From NCBI GenBank assembly GCA_001314865.1, contig LJZR01000027.1, positions 1 through 64,000 on the forward strand: a stretch of 64,000 nucleotides of DNA, read 5' to 3'. Shown one piece after another: positions 43,803 to 51,806 of this stretch. The notes under the pieces were generated by a model. That model worked only from the letters and a program-made list of their open reading frames with translations, was not told where the DNA came from and did not search any database. Position 1 is the first letter of the stretch; each line of letters starts with the position of its first letter. The stretch is from Phormidesmis priestleyi Ana (GTDB lineage Bacteria; Cyanobacteriota; Cyanobacteriia; Phormidesmidales; Phormidesmidaceae). Made by a program: the position numbers and the translations under genes.

Positions 43803-44033
43803 GTGCAGCAATCCGTTAGTTTGTCAGTTGAGATTCCCGAAGAGCTTCACCTATCCGTTCAGCACTATTTAGATGTGCATTCTGGATGGGGCCAAGACCG
43901 TTTGTTTTGCGCAGCTATATCGCTATTTTTGATGCAAAACGGCGTAACAAAGCGTCAGGTAAGCCGCATTTACCTAGATAGTTTGTTTGGTCAGCAGCCC
44001 GAAAGTGACAAAGAAATGATCCATTCTAACTAG
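43803..44033 (+). CDS. DUF2811 family small protein
   Basis: 76 residues beginning at GTG 43803, with AAGGAG seven bases upstream. VSLSVEIPEELHLSVQHYLD, then GWGQDRLFCAAISLFLMQNG and VSRIYLDSLF, are characteristic of DUF2811, a family found in cyanobacteria. Its fold looks like a ribbon-helix-helix-like domain, but function is unknown. The upstream array may affect expression. Confidence 0.8.
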   Translation: MQQSVSLSVEIPEELHLSVQHYLDVHSGWGQDRLFCAAISLFLMQNGVTKRQVSRIYLDSLFGQQPESDKEMIHSN

Positions 44034-44207
44034 CCGCTTCCTGACAATGACTGGCAGCTAGCTCCACCAGATGCTAGCTCCAGATCCCAGCCTCAGATAC
44101 TATCTCCAGACTTCTGTTCGCTAGCGCTCGCTTTAGCGGGTTCTAGATTACGAGGGGCCACGAGTGCTGACTTGGCTAGACGCAAGATCGCTGGCGATAT
44201 TGACAAG

Positions 44208-45023
44208 TTACTTTCCAATTGCCTTCACCAGGCCAATGCCGCCAAAGTATAGGAAGAGCACTGCGCCACCTAGAAGGCTTTGGGTAATAGGATCAGTAGA
44301 GGGCGTAAGCACTGCGCCCAGTATGGCTGATCCTAGCAAAACATATCGCCAGCCAGACAGCATTTGTTTAGAACCAACGATGCCTAGCAAGCCGAGCAGA
44401 AGCTGCACGACCGGAATCTGAAAGGCGATTCCTGTGCTAAATAGCAGCAGCAGGACAAATTCAAAATAGCGATCAATCGACCACATTTGTTCGACGACAT
44501 CTGCACCGTAGTTGATAAAAAAGTTAAGTGCGGCGGGCACCAATGCGATGTAAGCAAATGCGAGTCCGGCAAAAAACAGGACGCTAGAGCCCAGTACAAC
44601 GGGCGCAATGAGGCGGCGCTCGCGGCGAGTGAGCCCCGGTAGAACGAACTGAATAATTTGATAAAGAATGAAGGGACTAGCGATTAAGATGCCGCTGTAG
44701 CCTGCCACCTTAATAGACACAAAGAAGTATTCGCCGGGTGAAAGCTGTAGAAACTTTGCGCCTTGGGCGGGGACTTCTAACAGCTCTACAATTTGCCGAA
44801 CAGCTGTGAAACAACCGAGTACAGCGATCGCGATCGCAATGACTGAATAAAAAATTCGCTGCCTGAGTTCGTCCAGATGGTCGAACAAAGACATCTCAAG
44901 GTCATCAGGCACCTCGTCTAAAAAGGTGTCCTTTTCCTGCTTGTCCACCTCTATCTGGACATTTTTTTCCGGTGCCCAAAGTTTGGTAGAACTTGCCGTC
45001 TCAAGATCAGCAGGAGGCGTCAT
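44208..45023 (-). CDS. tatC: Twin-arginine translocase subunit TatC
   Basis: 271 residues with a ~45-residue acidic N-terminal extension and six membrane segments. [20 protein letters not shown] is the signature binding site for twin-arginine signals. [20 protein letters not shown] with glycine-rich loops is also typical. It exports folded proteins to the lumen and periplasm, with TatA/B elsewhere. It lies 93 bp downstream of the RodZ-like gene. Confidence 0.94.
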   Translation of the reverse strand: MTPPADLETASSTKLWAPEKNVQIEVDKQEKDTFLDEVPDDLEMSLFDHLDELRQRIFYSVIAIAIAVLGCFTAVRQIVELLEVPAQGAKFLQLSPGEYFFVSIKVAGYSGILIASPFILYQIIQFVLPGLTRRERRLIAPVVLGSSVLFFAGLAFAYIALVPAALNFFINYGADVVEQMWSIDRYFEFVLLLLFSTGIAFQIPVVQLLLGLLGIVGSKQMLSGWRYVLLGSAILGAVLTPSTDPITQSLLGGAVLFLYFGGIGLVKAIGK

Positions 45024-45116
45024 AAGCAGATCATTGGATAAGGAGCATCGTGGCTGTTGTCCGATTGGATACAGCGTTTGTCCTCTATTGTAGAGGGTGG
45101 ATTAAAGAAGATTAAA

Positions 45117-46919
45117 CTACTGTGGAAAAATCTTTTCCTCGGGCTGCCCAGGCTCACCCATGACTTCAGCTTCTCCCCCATTGGCGGCAAGCTGGAGAGC
45201 ACCTGCATCCCCTGAGTACACGCTGAGATTTTCTGTCGCCTCCCATACCTGGCTTTCACCGGGCTGAAGGGTGCCTTCAAAAATCGGGGTGGGGTTGCCG
45301 TCAGCAATAATGCTTACCCAGGCTTCTGAAGTTGCCGTTGCTTTTACATAGATGGGCGCTGTACTAATGGGCGGCTCGGCAGCAACGGGTTCAGGGTCAG
45401 GGATGGGTGGCAACCCTCCGCTAGTATTTCCTTCAGTGGTCTGTTCTGTTGGTGCTGAGCTGTCAGCAACGCTGGGTTGACGGTTGTTACCGCCTAACAC
45501 GCTGGCGATGACGAGGGCTACGGTTGCGATCGCGGCCACTACGCCACCAATAATAAACGGTTTTAAATTCGGCTGCGCAGGCCGGTCATATTCAACCCCC
45601 ACAGGCTTAATAGACTGCATTGGCTCAGGCTGGCTTGGCGAAGAGAATTCGTTTTGCGGGGCAGTCAAGGCAGCGGCAGGTAAATTGTCATCCGAGTAAT
45701 TGTCATCCGAGTAATTGTCATCCGAGTAATTGTCATCCGAGTAATTGTCATCCAAGCTTGGCTTGTCCAACGGACGATCTAAAATAGCCTGACCATTGAG
45801 ATCGGCCTCTTCAAACCCCGTGAGATCGGTATCTTCAAACCCGGTTTCTAAACGGCTATTTACGCTAGCAGCTACTGGTAAACCAATCCCTAATTCAGGA
45901 ATGGTTGTTTCATGATCAGTTTTCTGCGTAAAGCGGGCGGCGGCTTCATTTTGCGACGGGCTCAACTCAGAGGGCGTTACTGGGGCCTCATCTGTCTGAG
46001 GTTGCTTCAGGTTTTCCCGGTCAAAGGCCGCTATCTTGCTAGCAAAGTCCGTTTCTGCATCGGCAGATTCAGTATCCAAATCGCGATTCAAATCGTGATT
46101 CAGGGGTGCATCTAACGAGGTTGTTTCTTCGACTGGTGGAAAGCCGCCCGTTATGGAGTCAGTTGCTGCAACGTTATCAACGGCGTAACTAAAATCGTCA
46201 TCAGCAGTTGCAGGGATTTGTTCTAGGGGGGGTTCTATCTGGGGTTCTATTTGGGGCTCTATCTGGGATTCTATTTGGGGCTCTATTTCAGAGAACTCTA
46301 TTTCTTCGTATCCGGTATTGACGCTGTTTACAGTGCTGTTTACAGTGCTTTCTTGGGCGCTCTCTTCTAAGGCGCTCTCTTCTAAGGTGCTCTCCAACAG
46401 GGCATCTGCGCTAAGTGCTGGATCGAAGCTAGCTGCGGCTGTGGCAAAAGGGCTGGTATCGGGCCGACCAAGCGTTAGATCGTCTACGGTATTAGGGGAT
46501 GAGCCATTGGCGACTACACCTGCGCTAAACATCGGCGTCGCTGTTTGCGATGCTTTGGCAGCGGCTGTATTCGGCTTAGGATGGCCATTCACCGCAAATC
46601 GAGTCGTTGTGGTGTCACCAGGTGGCGCTGGTCGCACCGGACGAGGCGTCGAGGGAATAGAGTCAACCGTAAACTGCTGGGATAGCTCTATACCATTGAG
46701 TCCTAACGTTTCACCGTACCGCCGAATAAACCCCTGAACAAAAATGGGCTCCGGCAGCATGGTTGGATCGCCCGTTTCAATGCCGCTTAGTAGCTGTGGG
46801 CGAATGTAGGTTCGAATGGCGATGTCTGCTAAAGACTTATTTTGCTTTTCTCGGTTGTCACGCAAGAAAGCGCCAATTTGTGCGAGTTGATTTTGCTGCG
46901 CGGCACTAAATTTAGTCAC
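45117..46919 (-). CDS. RodZ-like helix-turn-helix membrane protein with DUF4115
   Basis: 600 residues from GTG 46919, with GGAG four bases upstream; the frame begins at a TTG at 46937 without an ATG. N-terminal helix-turn-helix (QLAQIGAFLRDNREKQNKSL, ADIAIRTYIRPQLLSGIETG), a very long acidic low-complexity middle (about 95-430), one membrane helix (FIIGGVVAAIATVALVIASV), and a C-terminal beta domain (ATATSEAWVSIIADGNPTPI) matching DUF4115. RodZ links MreB to the cell wall; here the linker is expanded by DNYSD, IEPQ and LEESA repeats. Function by homology only. Confidence 0.82.
   Translation of the reverse strand: MTKFSAAQQNQLAQIGAFLRDNREKQNKSLADIAIRTYIRPQLLSGIETGDPTMLPEPIFVQGFIRRYGETLGLNGIELSQQFTVDSIPSTPRPVRPAPPGDTTTTRFAVNGHPKPNTAAAKASQTATPMFSAGVVANGSSPNTVDDLTLGRPDTSPFATAAASFDPALSADALLESTLEESALEESAQESTVNSTVNSVNTGYEEIEFSEIEPQIESQIEPQIEPQIEPPLEQIPATADDDFSYAVDNVAATDSITGGFPPVEETTSLDAPLNHDLNRDLDTESADAETDFASKIAAFDRENLKQPQTDEAPVTPSELSPSQNEAAARFTQKTDHETTIPELGIGLPVAASVNSRLETGFEDTDLTGFEEADLNGQAILDRPLDKPSLDDNYSDDNYSDDNYSDDNYSDDNLPAAALTAPQNEFSSPSQPEPMQSIKPVGVEYDRPAQPNLKPFIIGGVVAAIATVALVIASVLGGNNRQPSVADSSAPTEQTTEGNTSGGLPPIPDPEPVAAEPPISTAPIYVKATATSEAWVSIIADGNPTPIFEGTLQPGESQVWEATENLSVYSGDAGALQLAANGGEAEVMGEPGQPEEKIFPQ
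45682..45756. repeat. 15-bp tandem array inside the RodZ-like linker
   Basis: Five copies of TAATTGTCATCCGAG (starts about 45682, 45697, 45712, 45727, 45742) encode DNYSD units. Related 15-30-bp repeats (IEPQ) lie at 46231-46290. Confidence 0.9.
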
Positions 46920-46937
46920 AATACTCCATGAAACCAA

Positions 46938-47179
46938 CGACTACTATCGGAACGCTGAAGAAGATAGTGAGCCCTAACATAAACTTCTATGTATGTTCAC
47001 TCAAACTATCCTATCAATGATTTGGCCCTATCAATGATTTGGCTAAATCATGCGCTCATAATTTGACTACTGTAACTTGACCCACTGTAATTGGGGTTTG
47101 ATTGGGGTTTGTCAGTGACCTCTTAAGGCCAGATGGTAATAGGGCCAAATTATGACTATCAGCATTGAGATCTCTAGAT
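46938..47179. other. Intergenic region upstream of the RodZ-like gene
   Basis: No gene. A 17-bp duplication, CCCTATCAATGATTTGG and variant, lies at about 47003-47042; TTGGGGTTTGATTGGGGTTTG occurs near 47090. On the minus side it contains the RodZ-like promoter and the lytic transglycosylase 3' end. Confidence 0.5.
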
Positions 47180-49429
47180 CTATGGATCTAGATTCGCAAT
47201 TTTTGCAGCGATTTCAGGATTATATAGACGCAAGTAGTTCCAATAGCCCCCAAACACGGCGCTAATGTAGCCTTTGGTTTCAGGATAGGGAATTTTTTCG
47301 ACAAATTCGTCGGCGTTGCTAAAGCCGCCTTCTTGAATCCATTCATCTACTGCGCCAGGGCCTGCATTGTAGCTAGCAACGGCGAATAGCGAGTTGTCTT
47401 GAAACTGCTCGTGGGTGAAGTCTAAAAACCAGGTGCCAAATTTAACGTTGTCTTCGGGCTGAGTCAGGCTGTAGTTTGTAATGCTTGTTTGCTCGCTAAT
47501 CCAAGTGGCGGTTTCTGGCATGACCTGCATCAGGCCGACGGCTCCAACGACAGACTCAATTTGCGGCTGAAACCTAGATTCTTGGCGCACTAGGCCAGTG
47601 ACGAGGAGTGGGTTGAGCTGTCGTGCTTGAGCCCAGTTTTTGATAATGTCTGAGAAAGGAAAGGGATAAATGGCCTGCCAGTATTCTGGATTTTTCCGTA
47701 GCTGTTGGTATTCTTGCTTTTCATTTGGAAGATCTCGCCACGAAAGGCTAGAGACCATGAAGATGCCGTTGAGATTGTCGCCAACGCCTAGGCGTAAAAT
47801 GCCGTCGGTAAACTGCTCTGACATGGTTGGCTGCTGCGGATTGTCAAATTCGGTTTGCCAGTGTGCCCAGGCATCTGTGTTTTGGCCGAGCAGGTATAGC
47901 TCTTGGAGGGTGGCCGAGCCTGTGGGTAGGGGCGATCGCCTTGGCGGAATTGCAATACTGGGTGTAAAGGTGCGTACCGTATCAAAATCGCCGACTTCCC
48001 AGTTTAAATAAACGGCGCTGCGCCAGGCATAGTAAGTCTCTGAATGGTTGCGAATAACCTGTTCAAAAGATCGGCTCGCCAGATCTGGCTGATTTTGCTT
48101 CAGTGCCCATTTGCCGAGTAAAAAGCCCGCTTCGGCGGCGTTGTCATTGTCAGGGGCGGCGTCGATTAGCTGCTGTGCCCAATTGATTGCTGCTGAGTAA
48201 TTGCCCTGTTGGGCGCTGGTTTTTGCCTGTTGAAGTCGAATTTCGGCTGCCGCATTTGAGTCGGAATACTGAGAGAGGATAGAGGCTCGGGCCTGCTTTG
48301 CAGAGTCAGGGCTCTGAAGCGCTTCTAGGAGATCGGCCCGTTTGGCTAGGGCGGCGGCGGCCTGGTCGGGGAAACGATTAATGACCTGATCGAGTGTCGC
48401 TAAGGCGGCGGGTTTGGGCAGCAGGTCGGCTAGGTTCATGAGGCCATCAGCTGCTTCAGGTGTGTCTGGAAAGGTTTGGCTGAGGGTTTGATAGGTCGCG
48501 ATCGCCTCTACAGTTTTGCCGTCACGTTCCTGGCCTCTACCGGCCCAATATAGATTAGTTGGACTAGCGGGCGCTTTGGCATATGCGCTTCCTGCTTGAA
48601 TGTAGTTTTGAGTTTCCCGGTAGCCAAACCCGATTGCTTCCCAGTCTTCAGGGGTTAGCGAGCTACTGTACTGGCTGACCAGCCGGTTGAGGGTAGAGAC
48701 ATAGTCGGGATGATGAATGCCGTGGTAGGCCACTAACTTAAGTAGTCTGAGCTCTTCATCAGCGGTGGATTCTGCGCTAGCTGCGCCCGCTGTCGTCGCG
48801 GTGTTTTTTTCAAGCTTTGCTAAGGCAACTTCTATACTGCGCGGGTGGCTTGGCTGCGTGGTCAGCAAGGTTGCTTGGTAGGTGGCCCCCTCTGGGTTGT
48901 TTTGCGCTATGAGCTGCTGGCTGAGTTGATAGAGGGCTTCAGCCGCCGCAGGGCTATCGGCATAGGTGCTGGCAAGCTGTTTCCAAGTGGCCTGAGCGGC
49001 GGCTTGCTGACCCGCAGCGGCTTGGGCTTGGCCCCTTTTGAGCAGTATGTAAGGTGCTAGCAGGTCGTAGCGGTTCTCTAAGCCTTCGAGCAGGGGCAGG
49101 GCGCTACCCGCTTTGCCTTGAGCAATCAGGTCGGCGGCGAGCATGTATTGAGCGCGATCGCGCTCTAGCCCGTCTGATCGTTGGGCGATCGCCACTAGGG
49201 CTTCGCTGCGTGCCGCTGGCTGCTGCTTTGTCAGACTCAGCACCATTGATTGATTTACAGCCTGAGGTGATTGCTCCGCTGTGCTATCTGGATTGATTGC
49301 AGAGGTGGGGTTGAAAGTATCCGTGTTTTTGAGCAAGGCCACGAGTAGCCCAACTGCCAGCCCGACCGATAGGGTGCTGACGCCGACGAGCGCGATGAGA
49401 GATCGCTTATTTTTGAGCGTTTTCAACAT
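47180..49429 (-). CDS. slt: Soluble lytic murein transglycosylase, Slt70-like
   Basis: 749 residues. N-terminal membrane anchor (LIALVGVSTLSVGLAVGLLV), then many TPR-like helical repeats (ALYQLSQQLIAQNNPEGATY and ANLAEL-type units), as in the Slt70 doughnut. The C-terminal lysozyme-like domain has catalytic Glu in VRQESRFQPQIESVVGAVGL followed by MQVMPETATWIS and FAVASYNAGPGAVDEWIQ. It cleaves peptidoglycan to 1,6-anhydromuramic products. Its anchor replaces the usual secretion signal. Divergent from pepA over 293 bp. Confidence 0.92.
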   Translation of the reverse strand: MLKTLKNKRSLIALVGVSTLSVGLAVGLLVALLKNTDTFNPTSAINPDSTAEQSPQAVNQSMVLSLTKQQPAARSEALVAIAQRSDGLERDRAQYMLAADLIAQGKAGSALPLLEGLENRYDLLAPYILLKRGQAQAAAGQQAAAQATWKQLASTYADSPAAAEALYQLSQQLIAQNNPEGATYQATLLTTQPSHPRSIEVALAKLEKNTATTAGAASAESTADEELRLLKLVAYHGIHHPDYVSTLNRLVSQYSSSLTPEDWEAIGFGYRETQNYIQAGSAYAKAPASPTNLYWAGRGQERDGKTVEAIATYQTLSQTFPDTPEAADGLMNLADLLPKPAALATLDQVINRFPDQAAAALAKRADLLEALQSPDSAKQARASILSQYSDSNAAAEIRLQQAKTSAQQGNYSAAINWAQQLIDAAPDNDNAAEAGFLLGKWALKQNQPDLASRSFEQVIRNHSETYYAWRSAVYLNWEVGDFDTVRTFTPSIAIPPRRSPLPTGSATLQELYLLGQNTDAWAHWQTEFDNPQQPTMSEQFTDGILRLGVGDNLNGIFMVSSLSWRDLPNEKQEYQQLRKNPEYWQAIYPFPFSDIIKNWAQARQLNPLLVTGLVRQESRFQPQIESVVGAVGLMQVMPETATWISEQTSITNYSLTQPEDNVKFGTWFLDFTHEQFQDNSLFAVASYNAGPGAVDEWIQEGGFSNADEFVEKIPYPETKGYISAVFGGYWNYLRLYNPEIAAKIANLDP

Positions 49430-49600
49430 ATTCGCAAGTGAGAGACGTCCGTAGCGCTATCGATTGAATCAACCTTTTTGTATACGTTCTCTGAAGTTTT
49501 AACAGATAAACCGTAATAACGGTGAGGTTGAAGTTGCCAGATGACCTCTGTATAAAATGTATGAAAAGAAAATTGCTTTATAAAACGCCGCGTCCATGCC

Positions 49601-49640
49601 CCCAAAGCGCCTGGGCAAAGCCCCAAAAGCGCCTGGGCAA
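49601..49640. repeat. Duplicated GC-rich segment upstream of slt and pepA
   Basis: CCCAAAGCGCCTGGGCAAAG is followed by CCCAAAAGCGCCTGGGCAA, an imperfect 20-21-bp duplication. Each copy contains GCGCC and CTGGGC and can form a small hairpin. It could be an operator for either divergent gene. Confidence 0.6.
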
Positions 49641-49722
49641 CTAAAAATAGGCGAGTCATGAAAAAACGGTGAAATCAGTAGATACTATAGAACGGGAATT
49701 TATAAACGCGAAGAACTAGGGA

Positions 49723-51201
49723 ATGGATTTTATAGCGTCGGATCAATCTTGTCTAAACTGGTCAGGAGACTGCCTAGTGATCGGACTTTTAGAAGAGTCG
49801 CTGCCGCTAACCGGTATTTTGTCAGATCTAAACGACAAAGTGGCTGGTCTCCTACAAATCCTGATTGATGAAGAAGCGTTTGAGGGCAAGGTCGGTTCTA
49901 CCGCCATGACGCGCCTCGGCCCCGACTCCCCGGTTAAAAAAATTGCCATTGTAGGCTTAGGAAGCTCTGATGGCATGGCGTTAGAAGGCTTGCGTCGTGG
50001 GGCTGCTACGGCTGCTCGTCTAGCCAAAAGGGCTAAAAGTGCTTCTATGGCTATCAGTTTCCCGGTTTGGAATAACAACCAGGCGCTGACGGCTCAGGCG
50101 CTGAGCGAAGGCATTATTTTGGCGCTCAATCACGACACTCGCTTTAAATCCGAAAATAAAGCCCAAAAAGGGGTCAGTCTTGCTCACATACATCTGCTGT
50201 CCTTTGCTGGCGAAGAAGATGCGATCGCCCGTGCTCAGGTTATTTGCGAAGGTGTTGTGCTAGCCCGTGAGCTGGTTGCCGCGCCGCCCAATGTTGCCAC
50301 ACCCGATAAGCTTGCTGAAACCGCTACTGATATTGCTCGCGACTACGGCCTAGAGCTTAATATTTTAGAGCGTGAGCAATGCGAATCACTGGGGATGGGT
50401 GCTTACTTAGGCGTTGCGCAAGCGTCGGATTTGCCCCCTCGGTTCATTCATCTCATCTATAAGCCCGCTGGGACTGCCAAACGTAAGCTGGCTATTATCG
50501 GCAAGGGTCTGACCTTTGACTCAGGTGGGCTCAACCTCAAAATTGGTGGCTCGGGCATTGAGATGATGAAAATTGATATGGGCGGTGCAGCCGCGATGCT
50601 GGGTGCGGCTAAGGCGATCGCGCAGCTCAAGCCCGATGTAGAAGTCCACTTTATTAGCGCCGTCACCGAAAACATGATCAGTGGTCATGCCATGCGTCCG
50701 GGTGACATTCTCACTGCCTCCAATGGGAAAACCATTGAAGTGAACAATACCGATGCCGAAGGTCGCTTAACCCTGGCCGATGCGCTCGTCTATGCCGACA
50801 AGCTTGGTGTAGATGCCATGATTGACTTAGCCACGCTCACTGGCGCCTGTGTCGTTGCCTTGGGTGACGACATCGCCGCCTTATTTAGCCCTGATGAAGA
50901 GCTTTCCGAATCGCTGTCTAAAGCGGCTGAACTCTCCGGCGAAAAGCTCTGGCCAATGCCTATGGAGGACAAGTATTTTGAGGGTCTAAAGTCTGTCGTT
51001 GCCGATATGAAAAACACAGGCCCCCGAGCAGCTGGATCTATCACAGCGGCTTTGTTCCTCAAGCAGTTTGTGAAAAATACACGCTGGGCGCATTTGGATA
51101 TTGCTGGCCCGGTTTGGTCTGATAAAGAAAGTGGCTATAACAGTCCTGGGGCTACCGGCTATGGCGTAAGAATGCTGGTGCAGTGGGTGACTGGCAGTTA
51201 A
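49723..51201 (+). CDS. pepA: Leucyl aminopeptidase
   Basis: 492 residues, M17 metallopeptidase. The metal site is in [20 protein letters not shown] (Lys, Asp) and [18 protein letters not shown] (Asp, Glu, catalytic Arg); [16 protein letters not shown] lies between. It removes N-terminal residues from peptides. ATG 49723 follows AGGGA immediately, an unusually short spacing, so the true start could differ slightly. The terminator at 51238-51272 ends the unit. Confidence 0.95.
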   Translation: MDFIASDQSCLNWSGDCLVIGLLEESLPLTGILSDLNDKVAGLLQILIDEEAFEGKVGSTAMTRLGPDSPVKKIAIVGLGSSDGMALEGLRRGAATAARLAKRAKSASMAISFPVWNNNQALTAQALSEGIILALNHDTRFKSENKAQKGVSLAHIHLLSFAGEEDAIARAQVICEGVVLARELVAAPPNVATPDKLAETATDIARDYGLELNILEREQCESLGMGAYLGVAQASDLPPRFIHLIYKPAGTAKRKLAIIGKGLTFDSGGLNLKIGGSGIEMMKIDMGGAAAMLGAAKAIAQLKPDVEVHFISAVTENMISGHAMRPGDILTASNGKTIEVNNTDAEGRLTLADALVYADKLGVDAMIDLATLTGACVVALGDDIAALFSPDEELSESLSKAAELSGEKLWPMPMEDKYFEGLKSVVADMKNTGPRAAGSITAALFLKQFVKNTRWAHLDIAGPVWSDKESGYNSPGATGYGVRMLVQWVTGS

Positions 51202-51237
51202 TCTGGGCCGTCATGGCATTGAAGACGAAGCACAGTC

Positions 51238-51272
51238 AAAAGATCAGTCAAAATAACTGACTGATCTTTTTT
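51238..51272 (+). terminator. Rho-independent terminator after pepA
   Basis: AAAAGATCAGTCA (51238-51250) and TGACTGATCTTTTTT (51258-51272) form a perfect 13-bp stem with a T-run. Confidence 0.92.
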
Positions 51273-51377
51273 GATACGTCGGATTTGTAGGAAATAGGGC
51301 ATGTATCTTTCTCTATGGCTTAAATTCTCCCGTTTGTTAAGGGAATTTTTGCGATTTATGTACCCTACTGACTGCTT

Positions 51378-51806
51378 GTGAAAAATACTTTAGAGACTAC
51401 CGCTTCTACGCCTAAAGAGGCTCAAAGGCTCCAGCCTTACCGAATCATCATTATCGGCTTGTCGGTTGCTTATGCTGTTTTCTTTTTACTGATGCTGTGG
51501 GCGGCTTACCGAAACCAGCTGCCGTTTGATTGGCTGGCCTCACGGCTTCCCTACTACGACAAGCTAGGGCATCTGATTCTTTACTGCATTCCCACTTATC
51601 TAGGTCACCGACTGTGCAAACACAAGCACTTTCAACTCGGCTGCCGACTGCCGGTGTTTCCAGTGCTCTTTATGTTGTTTACTATCGCTGAGGAGATCGT
51701 TCAGGGCCTTTCTCCTTATCGTACGCTGGATACGGTGGATATGGCCTGTAGTTTGATTGGTATTGGTATGGGCTATGGGCTCGCTCAACGCAGCGCTAAA
51801 AGTTAA
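51378..51806 (+). CDS. VanZ-like small membrane protein
   Basis: 142 residues from GTG 51378, with about four hydrophobic segments. DKLGHLILYCIPTYLG and TIAEEIVQGLSPYRTLDTVD follow the VanZ pattern, whose members include a teicoplanin-resistance protein but whose function is generally unknown. The end overlaps the 3' end of the following convergent gene by 11 bp. No promoter was assigned. Confidence 0.7.
   Translation: MKNTLETTASTPKEAQRLQPYRIIIIGLSVAYAVFFLLMLWAAYRNQLPFDWLASRLPYYDKLGHLILYCIPTYLGHRLCKHKHFQLGCRLPVFPVLFMLFTIAEEIVQGLSPYRTLDTVDMACSLIGIGMGYGLAQRSAKS

Noticed and set aside
46318-46737. Plus-strand frame of 139 codons within the RodZ-like gene
   Set aside because: Opposite strand of a well-supported gene; the repeats create an open frame in both directions.
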